From positions 3,286,001-3,350,000 of the forward strand of contig NZ_JADEXS020000001.1 in NCBI RefSeq assembly GCF_015207005.2: 64,000 bases of DNA. The letters are read 5' to 3'. Of the stretch, positions 52,573-61,147 are shown piece by piece; the first letter of the stretch is position 1, and the number at the start of each line of letters is the position of its first letter. The notes under the pieces were generated by a model. The model saw only the letters and a list, made by a program, of their open reading frames with translations, was not told where the DNA came from and did not search any database. The position numbers and the translations under genes are program-made. This stretch comes from Desmonostoc muscorum LEGE 12446 (GTDB lineage Bacteria; Cyanobacteriota; Cyanobacteriia; Cyanobacteriales; Nostocaceae).

Positions 52573-52762
52573 AGGACTTACGCACTGTACAAATTAATCA
52601 TGGTATGAATTCACGAAAATATGTCGTTTCAGGCTTTGATTAATTATTCTTTGATGGTACATAAACCCGCGCTATGGAGGGCACAGCAGTGCTGTGCCCC
52701 TACGACAGGTCTAGTTTTTCAAAAAACACATATTTTGTATTTCGTGTCAATGCGTAAGTCCT
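52573..52762. mobile_element. AGGACTTACGCA MITE, copy D (190 bp)
   Basis: A full-length copy with AGGACTTACGCACTGTACAA at the left and GTGTCAATGCGTAAGTCCT at the right. It is colinear with copy B (33786-33968) and has an internal GGGCACAGCAGTGCTGTGCC palindrome at about 52679. No coding capacity. Confidence 0.88.
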
Positions 52763-52845
52763 ATTATAAATCTCCACAAAACTTAGCGATGTCTACGACG
52801 GGCTACGCCTACGCTTGACTTTTAAAACAGTCGCTACAATTATCC

Positions 52846-53124
52846 TTAAGTGAACCGTATTGACTTATACTTAGGAATAGGCTGATTGCTAATCACTGCA
52901 TAGAGAACATCTGGATCGAGGTCGGCTCCCGATGGCCATTGGATTGTTCCTACTTCGTGGTTTAATTCAACCTCAGCAAAGTATTTTTGATCTTGTAAAG
53001 GTGCAAAAACACCTGTAAATTTAATCAGCTTACTAACATCAATTATTCCTTCCACTTCGTCTTCAAAACGGATATATAGTTGATAATTTTCTCTTGGTTC
53101 TACTGCAATAATATCTTTTAACAT
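52846..53124 (-). CDS. DUF2442 domain protein
   Basis: A 92-residue protein beginning MLKDIIAVEPRENYQLYIRFEDEVEGIIDVSKL and containing GVFAPLQDQKYFAEVELNHEVGTIQWPSGADLDPDVLY, the full pattern of DUF2442 (NigA-like N-terminal) proteins. These often lie beside DUF4160 genes and are thought to belong to toxin-antitoxin-like pairs; no DUF4160 gene is seen here. Role unknown. It is divergent from the DUF433 gene next to it. Confidence 0.88.
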   Translation of the reverse strand: MLKDIIAVEPRENYQLYIRFEDEVEGIIDVSKLIKFTGVFAPLQDQKYFAEVELNHEVGTIQWPSGADLDPDVLYAVISNQPIPKYKSIRFT

Positions 53125-53260
53125 ATTTTTGTTTTGTTAAATTTTTTAAAATTGGCAATCAGTTAGCCTAGAAGGTGGTAAAAGTTCGATAATAAAAAAG
53201 ATTGACGTAGCCATTTTTGGTTTCTCAATCTCATAACCTTACTCGTACTCTGCAACAATT

Positions 53261-53491
53261 ATGCAAAATCTTACCAGAATTAGTCGCAATCCTGAAGTGA
53301 TGGGCGGCAAACCCTGTATTCGGGGAATGCGTGTTACTGTTGGTACTATTGTCGGCTTAATGGCATCTGGATATAATAATAGTGAGATTCTCAAAGCATA
53401 TCCCTACCTCGAAGAAGATGATATCTATGAAGCACTTGCCTATGCTGCATGGCGGGCTGAAGAGATTGAAGTTCCTCTCACAAGTGCATGA
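53261..53491 (+). CDS. DUF433 family protein, likely antitoxin, second module
   Basis: A 76-residue DUF433 protein (RISRNPEVMGGKPCIRGMRVTVGTIVGLMASGYNNSEILKAYPYLEEDDI...). Its TGA overlaps the ATG of the DUF5615 gene as ATGA, as in the module at 1-276. The antitoxin is intact while its partner carries a stop codon. The role as antitoxin is inferred from the pairing. Confidence 0.88.
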   Translation: MQNLTRISRNPEVMGGKPCIRGMRVTVGTIVGLMASGYNNSEILKAYPYLEEDDIYEALAYAAWRAEEIEVPLTSA

Positions 53492-53859
53492 AAATTTTGA
53501 TTGATATGAACCTTTCCCCTGATTGGGTTGGGGTTTTTGAGAAGTACAATATTTCCGCTGTCCACTAATCTACCGTTGGCGATCCTCGTGAGAAAGATTC
53601 AATAATTATGGAATGGGCAAGAACCAATGGATATATCGTTTTTACTCACGATTTAGACTTCGGTTCCCTACTAGCTGCGACAGGTGTCGATACTCCCAGT
53701 GTCATTCAGGTTCGTACCCAGGATGTTTTGCCAAACAGTATCGAAAATTTAGTCATTTCAGCCATAAATCAGTTTGAGTTTTCACTAGAGACAGGGGCAT
53801 TGGTCACTGTCGATCAAACGCAATCGAGAGTTCGTGTTTTACCAATTAGACGCGGATAG
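53488..53859 (+). pseudogene. DUF5615 PIN-like toxin gene with in-frame stop codon
   Basis: The frame reads MKILIDMNLSPDWVGVFEKY...AVH, then TAA at 53566-53568, then continues without shift STVGDPREKDSIIMEWARTNGYIVFTHDLDFGSLLAATG... to the normal end at 53859. Homologues have HWSTVGDPR here, so TGG was changed to TAA. Restart from the ATG at 53608 would lack the first aspartate region. With D6 and THDLDFG otherwise kept, the toxin is probably inactivated by one nonsense codon. Confidence 0.85.
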
Positions 53860-53861
53860 TT

Positions 53862-55181
53862 TTAAGGATATATTGCTAATTCAGTTTCCGGGTCAAAAAA
53901 GTGAATTTTCTCTGGATTTAGTGATAACCAAAGTTGCTCGCCAACTTGTACAAATCGGTCTGGTGGGATTCGCACTTGGAGGGTATTGGCTGTAGTGGGA
54001 GGTTGAGATCCAGGTTCGGCAATCTTAACAGCGAGAAAGGAATCGTTGCCGAGATTCTCTACCAAATCTACTTGCACAGGGAGATTTTTAGTAGCAGGCA
54101 TACTCAAGTTCAAGTGTTCTGGGCGAATGCCTAAAATTAAAGTTTTCCCATCATATTTTTGTAAAGCATTTGCCCAAACTTCTGGCAGGGTGAAACGCAA
54201 CTGGGAATGAGTAATCAACTGCGGCGCATGAAATTCTACAGGAATAAAATTCATTGGTGGTGAACCAATGAACTCTGCAACAAAAAGGTTGGCAGGGCGG
54301 TTGTAAAGTTCTAAGGGAGAAGCAACTTGTTGAATTTTACCCTCAGACATAATCGCAATACGATCGCCCATTGTCATCGCTTCGGTTTGGTCATGGGTAA
54401 CGTAAATCGTCGTTGTCCCCAGTTGGCGCTGCAATTTGACAATTTGGGCGCGGGTTTCCGCCCGCAATTTGGCATCTAAGTTAGAAAGCGGCTCATCCAT
54501 TAAGAATACTTGGGGGTCACGGGCGATCGCCCTTCCCAATGCAACCCGTTGTCTTTGTCCCCCAGATAGCTGTTTGGGTAACCGATTCAGCAATGTTTCA
54601 ATTTGTAAAAGTTGGGCAACACTACGCACCTGCTCATCCACAGCCCGTTCTTTGTCAGAAACATAACGCAGTCCCTTAGGTAACTTTTTTGTCACCCCTA
54701 CAAGGAGATTTTCTGCCCAGATACGAAGATGAGGAGTACCCTCTCTTTCTCCTCTGCTCCTCTGCTCCTCTGCTCCTCTGCTCCCCCTGCGCCGCAGCCC
54801 AAAAGCGATGTTATCGTACACCGTCATGTGGGGATAGAGGGCGTAACTTTGGAAAACCATTGCGATGTCGCGTTCTTTGGGTGGTAAGTCATTAATCAAG
54901 CGATCGCCTACCCAAATATTACCTCCAGTCATCACCTCTAACCCGGCGATTAACCGCAGCAGAGTACTTTTGCCACAACCAGAAGGGCCTACCAGCACCA
55001 TAAATTCCCCATCTGCGATCGTCAGGTTAATTCGCCGCAAAACATTGACGCTTCCCGGACGCTCTTGCGCCGCATCAGTTTTTTCCCCAGATTTGAGTGA
55101 GGATTGAGTTTGTGAGTTCACACTTTCCCCTTGACGTGGGGAAAAACTTTTATAAACGTTTTCTAAAACAACTTCGGCCAC
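53862..55181 (-). CDS. Sugar ABC transporter ATPase (UgpC/MalK type) with two inserts
   Basis: A 439-residue ATPase; typical length is about 370. Walker A GPSGCGKSTLLRLIAG (65-80), Q-loop VFQSYALYPHMTVYDNIAFGLR, signature LSGGQRQRVALGRAIARDPQ (205-224), Walker B VFLMDEPLSNLDAK, H-loop TIYVTHDQTEAMTMGDRIAIM, and a C-terminal TOBE/MalK regulatory domain (LILGIRPEHLNLS). Extra residues lie at about 16-44 and at about 131-180; the second insert (RRGSRGAEEQRSRGEREGTP...) is encoded by a CTCCTCTGCT repeat (54690-54795) and sits between the Q-loop region and the signature helix. It likely energises import of a sugar or glycerol phosphate; no permease or binding protein gene lies nearby. GTG start. 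Confidence 0.88.
   Translation of the reverse strand: MAEVVLENVYKSFSPRQGESVNSQTQSSLKSGEKTDAAQERPGSVNVLRRINLTIADGEFMVLVGPSGCGKSTLLRLIAGLEVMTGGNIWVGDRLINDLPPKERDIAMVFQSYALYPHMTVYDNIAFGLRRRGSRGAEEQRSRGEREGTPHLRIWAENLLVGVTKKLPKGLRYVSDKERAVDEQVRSVAQLLQIETLLNRLPKQLSGGQRQRVALGRAIARDPQVFLMDEPLSNLDAKLRAETRAQIVKLQRQLGTTTIYVTHDQTEAMTMGDRIAIMSEGKIQQVASPLELYNRPANLFVAEFIGSPPMNFIPVEFHAPQLITHSQLRFTLPEVWANALQKYDGKTLILGIRPEHLNLSMPATKNLPVQVDLVENLGNDSFLAVKIAEPGSQPPTTANTLQVRIPPDRFVQVGEQLWLSLNPEKIHFFDPETELAIYP
54690..54795. repeat. In-frame repeat inside the ABC ATPase gene
   Basis: Four CCTCTGCT units (TCCTCTGCTCCTCTGCTCCT...) on the plus strand, at about 54750-54785, plus flanking sequence. It is read on the minus strand as RGAEEQRSRG. 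Confidence 0.8.
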
Positions 55182-55367
55182 AACTAATTATTTGATTGGG
55201 AATTGGGGATTGGGCATGGGGCATTGGGCATTGGATTAATGACTAATGACTAATGACTATTTAGCGCCCATGATACACGTTCGGTGTGAATACGAAAAGT
55301 TAAAAAAATAGCTTGCGCGATAAAAAGCAAACTACCCTGAATTTTAGGGCTGTCAGGAGGTGTTGTG

Positions 55368-56624
55368 ATGACTACTCATATACCCGCTAATTCTTCTCAA
55401 GAACCAAACGTTAACTCTGCTCATGACATTGTAGACGTACAGACTACAGATTGTTGCATTGTTGGTGGAGGCCCAGCCGGGGCTGTATTAGCCTTGTTGT
55501 TAGCGCGTCAAGGCATTTCTGCGATCCTATTAGAAACACATAAAGACTTCGATCGCGATTTTCGTGGCGATACAATTCATCCATCGGTGATGGAAATTAT
55601 GGAAGAATTGGGACTAAGTACAGCTTTACTGGAACTCCCCCATACCAAAATTCGCCGCCTGAGTATTCAAACTCCTCAAGATACCGTGACATTGGCTGAT
55701 TTTAGTCATCTCAAAACCCGCTACCCTTATATTACGATGCTTCCCCAGGTGAAGTTCCTGGAGTTCATCACCCAAGAAGCCGAAAAATATCCTAGTTTTC
55801 ATCTAGTAATGGGTGCCAATGTCCAGGAATTAATCACAGAAAATGGCGTGATTCAAGGTGTCCGCTATCGGGGTGGCGGTGGTTGGCACGAAGTCCGGGC
55901 AATCCTGACAGTTGGTGCAGACGGTCGTCACTCACGTTTACGCCACTTGGGTGAGTTTGAGTCCATTGAAACCTCGCCGCCAATGGATATCCTCTGGTTC
56001 CGCCTACCTCGTCAGCCAGAAGATCCAGAGGGCGGAATGGGGCGCTTTGGCCAAGGTCACATCATCGCCATGCTTGACCGTGGCGATGAATGGCAAGTTG
56101 CTTATGTTATTCCCAAAGGAGGTTATCAACAACTGCGGGCTGGGGGTTTGGAGGAATTGAAAAAATCGATTGTCGAAGTGGTGCCCGAATTCCAGCAACG
56201 CATCCCAAATTTACATGATTGGTCACAAGTAGCCTTTCTCTCAGTGGAGTCCAGTCGCGTCAAACGTTGGTATCGTCAGGGACTTTTACTCATCGGCGAT
56301 GCCGCCCATGTCATGTCTCCGGTTGGCGGAGTTGGCATTAATTACGCAATTCAAGATGCCGTAGTGGCAGCGAATGTACTCAGCAAACCACTCAAGAACC
56401 GACAAGTACAACTTAGTGACCTTGCAAAAGTACAGCGTCAACGGGAGTTACCCACACGTATCATTCAGGCATTTCAAACTTTTATCCAAAAGCGGGTATT
56501 TGCCCCGGTTCTCACCTCAAATCGCACCTTTGTACCACCTGGATTTTTGCGCTTACCCATCTTGCGTGACCTCCCAGGAAGGTTAATTGCCTTGGGTGTT
56601 TTTCCTGTTCACGTGAAACCTTAA
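55368..56624 (+). CDS. FAD-dependent monooxygenase-type oxidoreductase
   Basis: A 418-residue flavoprotein of the p-hydroxybenzoate hydroxylase/UbiH-like group. The Rossmann FAD motif is DCCIVGGGPAGAVLALLLARQGISAILLETH (about residues 27-57), RDFRGDTIHPSVMEIMEELGL follows, TVGADGRHSRLR is the DG motif (about 180-192) and LLIGDAAHVMSPVGGVGINYAIQDAVVAANVL the second FAD motif (about 306-337). It hydroxylates or otherwise oxidises an unknown aromatic or lipid substrate using NAD(P)H and O2. The ATG at 55368 follows AGGAGG by seven bases; a GTG three bases before it is less likely. No operon partner. Confidence 0.9.
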   Translation: MTTHIPANSSQEPNVNSAHDIVDVQTTDCCIVGGGPAGAVLALLLARQGISAILLETHKDFDRDFRGDTIHPSVMEIMEELGLSTALLELPHTKIRRLSIQTPQDTVTLADFSHLKTRYPYITMLPQVKFLEFITQEAEKYPSFHLVMGANVQELITENGVIQGVRYRGGGGWHEVRAILTVGADGRHSRLRHLGEFESIETSPPMDILWFRLPRQPEDPEGGMGRFGQGHIIAMLDRGDEWQVAYVIPKGGYQQLRAGGLEELKKSIVEVVPEFQQRIPNLHDWSQVAFLSVESSRVKRWYRQGLLLIGDAAHVMSPVGGVGINYAIQDAVVAANVLSKPLKNRQVQLSDLAKVQRQRELPTRIIQAFQTFIQKRVFAPVLTSNRTFVPPGFLRLPILRDLPGRLIALGVFPVHVKP

Positions 56625-56943
56625 CGGAAGAAGAGGTGAACTATATTGGGAAACTCCAAGAAATAAATATTCCATAGTAGGGTAGCACAGCTGTGCTACC
56701 CGAAAAATGTACAAATAATTTGGGATAATTTATGAAAAAAGTAAAGGTTCAAAACCGGACTTCGTCCCGCTGCGCTAACGCCCGCAAGTAGCGCGAATAA
56801 ATCCTTGTATCTCAAGGTAGGTAGAAACCCCACAAGAAAGTGGGTGGCTTAGTTTAATCCCCCTGCTCCCCCTGCTTCCCCTGCTCCCCCTGCTCTCTTC
56901 ATTTTCTGGAAGTCCCTTATTTCTTGAAAATCCCTGAATGCAA
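56625..56943. other. Intergenic region with a 22-bp palindrome and CCCCCTGCT repeats
   Basis: A perfect 22-bp palindrome at 56680-56701 (GGGTAGCACAG then CTGTGCTACCC) follows the FAD oxidoreductase gene and may act as a bidirectional transcription barrier. Four CCCCTGCTC units lie at about 56862-56895. No gene is seen between the convergent neighbours. Confidence 0.65.
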
Positions 56944-58413
56944 CTACAATTTAATGGTAACTGTCTTAACTTCGGTGTATTGCTGCAAGCCATATTCACC
57001 TAGTTCTCGACCAATACCCGATTGCTTGAATCCACCGAAGGGTGCAGCAGCATCGAATACATCGTAGCAGTTTACCCAGACTGTACCAGCGCGAACGTTG
57101 TTAGCGATCGCATGTGCTTTGGTGATATCCTGAGTCCACACAGCGGCGGCGAGTCCGTACATTGTCCTATTCGCCCTTTGAATTACTTCGTCGATATCTT
57201 TGAATTTGATGATGCTCATCACTGGGCCAAAGATTTCTTCTTGGGCAATCTTCATCTCATCGCGGACATCTGCAAAAACTGTGGGGGCGATAAAGAAACC
57301 CCTTTCTCCTACTTGATTACCACCACATAGCATCTGGGCACCTTCGCGCATCCCAGATTCGATATAACTCATTACTCTGTCGAATTGTTCTTTGTCTACT
57401 TGGGGTCCTTGTTCTGTGTTGGCATCGAAAGGATTACCAACAATGCGCCGTCTTGCTCTTTCTACACTTTTAGCAACAAATTCGTCGTAGCATTTTTCTT
57501 CTACGAACACCCGCGAACCAGCACAGCAGCACTGCCCTTGGTTAAAGAATAAGGCTTCGTGGGAACCTGCGATCGCAGCATCCATGTCAGCATCGGCAAA
57601 AATGATGTTGGGACTCTTGCCACCCAGTTCCAAGGTGACGCGTTTGAGGTTGCTCTTAGCAGCCGCTTCCATAATTAAATGCCCGACTTCAGTGGAACCA
57701 GTAAATGCCACTTTGTCAACATCCATATGACGAGCGATCGCTGCCCCGGCGGTTGGCCCGTATCCTGATAAAATGTTCACCACACCAGGCGGAAAACCAG
57801 CCTCAACAATCAACTCACCCACCCGCAGGGCTGATAAAGGTGTTTGTTCTGCCGTTTTCATGACTACAGTGTTACCAGTTGCCAAAGCTGGTGCTAATTT
57901 CCAAGCCTGCATCAACAGGGGGAAATTCCACGGAATAATTTGACCAACTACACCCACAGGTTCATGGCGAGTGTAGCAGAAGTACGGCCCGTTGATGGGG
58001 ATAGTTTTACCTTGTACTTTGTCAGCCCAGCCTGCATAATAGCGGTAACAGGCCATAACTAACCCCAAGTCACCCAAAGAATCTTGTAGGGGCTTGCCGT
58101 TGTCGAGGGTTTCTAGCCGCGCCAATTCATCGATATTTTGTTCAATCAAGTCAGCTAGCTTGTAAAGCAACTCACCGCGACGGGTGGCGGATATCTTTGG
58201 CCATTCTCCGCTAGTAAAGGCGGTACGGGCTGCTTGTACTGCTTTATCTACATCCGGGGCGTCTGCTTCTGAGACTTCGCAGATGATCTCACCTGTAGCT
58301 GGATTGATTGTTAGAAATCGGCGATCGCTAATACTGTTTACCCACTCATTGTTAATCAGCAGTTGGGTTGGTCCAACTTTGACCTGTTGTCCTGGTACTG
58401 TTGCTGTAACCAT
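56944..58413 (-). CDS. NAD(P)-dependent aldehyde dehydrogenase
   Basis: A 489-residue class-1/2-type aldehyde dehydrogenase. It has the N-terminal [29 protein letters not shown], the cofactor loop [44 protein letters not shown], the catalytic Glu in [11 protein letters not shown] and the catalytic Cys in [15 protein letters not shown] (first Cys of the CCC is the expected position), ending [28 protein letters not shown]. It oxidises aldehydes to acids; the substrate is not clear (broad alkyl or betaine aldehydes are possible). AAGGAGG lies just before the ATG. It is divergent from the subtilase gene. Confidence 0.95.
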   Translation of the reverse strand: MVTATVPGQQVKVGPTQLLINNEWVNSISDRRFLTINPATGEIICEVSEADAPDVDKAVQAARTAFTSGEWPKISATRRGELLYKLADLIEQNIDELARLETLDNGKPLQDSLGDLGLVMACYRYYAGWADKVQGKTIPINGPYFCYTRHEPVGVVGQIIPWNFPLLMQAWKLAPALATGNTVVMKTAEQTPLSALRVGELIVEAGFPPGVVNILSGYGPTAGAAIARHMDVDKVAFTGSTEVGHLIMEAAAKSNLKRVTLELGGKSPNIIFADADMDAAIAGSHEALFFNQGQCCCAGSRVFVEEKCYDEFVAKSVERARRRIVGNPFDANTEQGPQVDKEQFDRVMSYIESGMREGAQMLCGGNQVGERGFFIAPTVFADVRDEMKIAQEEIFGPVMSIIKFKDIDEVIQRANRTMYGLAAAVWTQDITKAHAIANNVRAGTVWVNCYDVFDAAAPFGGFKQSGIGRELGEYGLQQYTEVKTVTIKL

Positions 58414-58723
58414 CAGGCCTCCTTAAGCTTTAGAAAAATTTGCTTAAATCTATCTCTTATGTTTATTGGTATACAGCAATTTGCTAAGTTTCTTTATAAA
58501 GTTTTTGGTTTTGCTTTACAATGTGATGTGATTTACATTTAAATGTTACATACCTATCGGAAAACTCAATTTTCTCATAGGAAATTAAAGATAAAAAAAT
58601 CTTCATTTAAAAGATTTTTTATCTAAATTACTGTGTCCTGTAAATGGCTAGTTTCAGTTGTTTATGATTTTTCAGCAATGACAAACTTAAGTTAATTGAA
58701 AATTTATTGGGGGAATACGCTAG
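58414..58723. other. Divergent promoter region
   Basis: It lies between the ALDH and subtilase genes and is very A+T-rich; both promoters must be here. The main visible structure is the hairpin at 58589-58624. Confidence 0.5.
58589..58624. promoter_or_regulatory. Perfect-armed A/T hairpin upstream of the subtilase gene
   Basis: AGATAAAAAAATCTT, a 6-base loop region, then AAGATTTTTTATCT: 14-base arms with one extra A. It is about 100 bases before the subtilase start and could be an operator or a leader stem-loop. Confidence 0.5.
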
Positions 58724-60976
58724 ATGTCCGACCCTACCTTATTGGATGCCAACTTTTTAAACCTGTTGCCTAGTGAATCTGCTGTCAATTTTCATACTGT
58801 TATTTCTAGCGGAACACCAGATGTAGGATTGTTATCTATTTCGACAACAACCAAACCCGAACTTTCTCTAAATTATGATTATGGGTTTGATGTCCTTCAC
58901 CAAGCAGTAACTTTAAATTCTCAGGATACTGCTGCTGAAACACACCAAATAATAGCGGGAATTGATTATTTAACCGGACTTACAGAAGACTATGTTACTC
59001 CTGCGACTATTAGTAGTTTGAGTACAGAATCTGTTTCTTCCTCAACGACTTCCGAAAGTGATGTTACTGGTGCCAGCAGCTTTACAAATGGGCGATGGGC
59101 AACTGGACAAGGTGGATTTTGGAATGACCAAAAGTGGCTAGCTGGTGACTTCAATGGCGATGGAGAAGATGATTTAGCTAATGTCTTCAATGATAATGGT
59201 CTAGGCAGTATTGACGTTCATCTCTCTAACGGTGGCAGCTTTACAATTGAACGCTGGGGAACTGGACAAGGTGGATTTTGGAACGATCAAAAATGGGTAG
59301 TTGGTGACTTTAATGGCGATGGACTAGATGATTTAGCAAAAGTCTTCAATGATAATAATCAAGCTAGTATTGACGTTCATCTCTCCAACGGTAGCAGCTT
59401 TACAATGCAGCGATGGGCAACTAAACAAGGTGGATTTTGGAACGCTCAAAAATGGCTAGCGGGTGACTTCAATGGCGATGGACGAGATGATTTTGCCAAT
59501 GTCTTCAATGATAATGGTCTAGGCAGTATTGATGTTTATCTCTCCAACAATGGGAGCTTTACAATTGGACGCTGGGCAACTGGACAAGGTGGATTTTGGA
59601 ACGAACAAAAATGGGTAGTTGGTGACTTCAATGGCGATGGACTAGACGAAGTAGCAAAAGTCTTTAATGATAAGAATCAAGCCAGTATAGATGTTCATGT
59701 CTCCAACGGTAGCAGCTTTACAATGAAACGCTGGGCAACTGGACAAGGTGGATTTTGGAACGCTCAAAAATGGCTAGTGGGTGACTTAAATGGCGATGGA
59801 AAAGATGATTTAACCAACGTCTTCAATGATAGTAATCAAGCCAGTATTGATGTTCATTTATCCAGCGGTAGCAGCTTGAACCATGAGCGGTGGGCAACTG
59901 GACAAGGTGGATTTTGGAATGAGCAAAAATGGCTAGCGGGTGACTTCAATGGTGATGGACTAGATGATTTAGCCAATGTCTTCAATGATAATAATCAAGC
60001 CAGTATTGATGTTTATTTCGCCAATAACTCGCCAAATTATAACTCCATCAATGGCTATGGTTTAGTCAATGCTGCTGCTGCTGTGGCTAGAGCTATTGGT
60101 CAACCTACCTTTTCAAATATTCCCAATTTAGGTGGCAACAACTGGGGAGCAGATTTAATCAAAGCTCCGGAAGTTTGGACGCAAGGTTATACGGGTGAAG
60201 GAGTGGTCGTTGCTGTATTGGATAGTGGCGTTGACTATAACCACTCAGATTTAAGTACAAATATCTGGACAAATAGCCGAGAAATTCCTGACAACGGTAT
60301 CGATGATGATGCCAATGGATACATTGATGATTTCTATGGCTGGAACTTTATTCATAACAATAACAATACTTTAGATGTTTATGGTCACGGTACTCATGTA
60401 GCTGGTACGATCGCAGCAGTTAAAAATGATTTTGGAGCTACAGGCATTGCTTATAATGCCAAAATCATGCCTGTGAAAGTATTGGGTGATGATAATCAAG
60501 GTACTTATTCTAGTATCATCAAAGGAATTTATTACGCCGTCAACAACGGGGCGAAAGTAATTAACATGAGCTTAGCTGGAACCGCTTCTGACAGTCGCTT
60601 AGAAGCAGCCGTTCAATACGCCACCAGCCAAGGTGCCATTGTAGTCATGGCAGCAGGTAACTCAGGAGGTTCAACCCCCCTATACCCCGCTTACTACGCG
60701 ACAAATTGGGGTTTAGCTGTTGGAGCCGTTGACAAGAATAACAATCTAGCTGGTTTGTCTAACCAAGCCGGAACTAATTCCAGCATGGCTTATGTGACTG
60801 CGCCAGGGGTTAGCGTTTACTCTACCCTACCGAATCAAACCTACGGCTTTTATAATGGCACTTCTATGGCTGCTCCCCATGTCGCAGGAGTAGCAGCCTT
60901 AATGCTTAGTGCCAATAGGAATTTAACTGGTAGCCAAGTGCGGGAAATTATCACTCAAACTGCGGTTAACGTTTAG
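58724..60976 (+). CDS. Subtilisin-like (S8) protease with N-terminal FG-GAP-type repeats
   Basis: A 750-residue protein. Residues 1-120 are low-complexity Ser/Thr with no signal peptide. Residues about 123-432 contain six 53-residue repeats (RWATGQGGFWN.QKWLAGDFNGDG.DDLANVFND...SIDVHLSNG), each with a DFNGDGxDD calcium-binding loop typical of FG-GAP/VCBS units. The stretch SINGYGLVNAAAAVARAIG (about 443-461) normally ends S8 domains, here it precedes the catalytic domain. The S8 domain (about 475-750) has the triad Asp500 (VLDSGVD), His555 (GHGTHVAGTIAA) and Ser714 (GTSMAAPHVAG). The protein ends right after the last helix (REIITQTAVNV), followed by repeats, so the C-terminus may be shortened. 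Probably secreted or cell-surface, calcium-dependent. Confidence 0.9.
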   Translation: MSDPTLLDANFLNLLPSESAVNFHTVISSGTPDVGLLSISTTTKPELSLNYDYGFDVLHQAVTLNSQDTAAETHQIIAGIDYLTGLTEDYVTPATISSLSTESVSSSTTSESDVTGASSFTNGRWATGQGGFWNDQKWLAGDFNGDGEDDLANVFNDNGLGSIDVHLSNGGSFTIERWGTGQGGFWNDQKWVVGDFNGDGLDDLAKVFNDNNQASIDVHLSNGSSFTMQRWATKQGGFWNAQKWLAGDFNGDGRDDFANVFNDNGLGSIDVYLSNNGSFTIGRWATGQGGFWNEQKWVVGDFNGDGLDEVAKVFNDKNQASIDVHVSNGSSFTMKRWATGQGGFWNAQKWLVGDLNGDGKDDLTNVFNDSNQASIDVHLSSGSSLNHERWATGQGGFWNEQKWLAGDFNGDGLDDLANVFNDNNQASIDVYFANNSPNYNSINGYGLVNAAAAVARAIGQPTFSNIPNLGGNNWGADLIKAPEVWTQGYTGEGVVVAVLDSGVDYNHSDLSTNIWTNSREIPDNGIDDDANGYIDDFYGWNFIHNNNNTLDVYGHGTHVAGTIAAVKNDFGATGIAYNAKIMPVKVLGDDNQGTYSSIIKGIYYAVNNGAKVINMSLAGTASDSRLEAAVQYATSQGAIVVMAAGNSGGSTPLYPAYYATNWGLAVGAVDKNNNLAGLSNQAGTNSSMAYVTAPGVSVYSTLPNQTYGFYNGTSMAAPHVAGVAALMLSANRNLTGSQVREIITQTAVNV
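59093..60030. repeat. Six tandem 159-bp coding repeats
   Basis: Near-identical segments (GGGCAACTGGACAAGGTGGA...) start at about 59093, 59252, 59411, 59570, 59729 and 59888, exactly 159 bp apart. Odd and even units differ slightly (WLAGDF versus WVVGDF), suggesting duplication of a two-unit block. Confidence 0.88.
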
Positions 60977-61140
60977 GGGACTGGGGACTGGGGGCTGGGG
61001 ACTGGGGACTGGGAGATGAGGAGATAGGGAGATGGGGAGAGAATTTTACCCCACCACTCTTCCCACACTCCGATTCCCCAGTACCTAATCCCCAATCCCC
61101 AATCCCCATTGTTGATAGGATGAGAAAGTTGAAGGTTCTT
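60977..61140. repeat. GGGGACT heptamer array and partial complement
   Basis: GGGGACTGGGGACTGGG-type units follow the stop of the subtilase gene, then GGGAGATGAGGAGATAGG-type units and, at about 61075-61110, CCCCAATCCCCAATCCCC as partial complement. It fills the gap to proA. Confidence 0.85.
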
Positions 61141-61147
61141 TTGTAAT

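Noticed and set aside
52196..52643. Long open frames on both strands across the 21-bp array (KVVLRYS and EYLNTTS repeats)
   Set aside because: Openness is forced by a repeat length divisible by three; there is no ribosome site or unique domain, and both strands are equally open.
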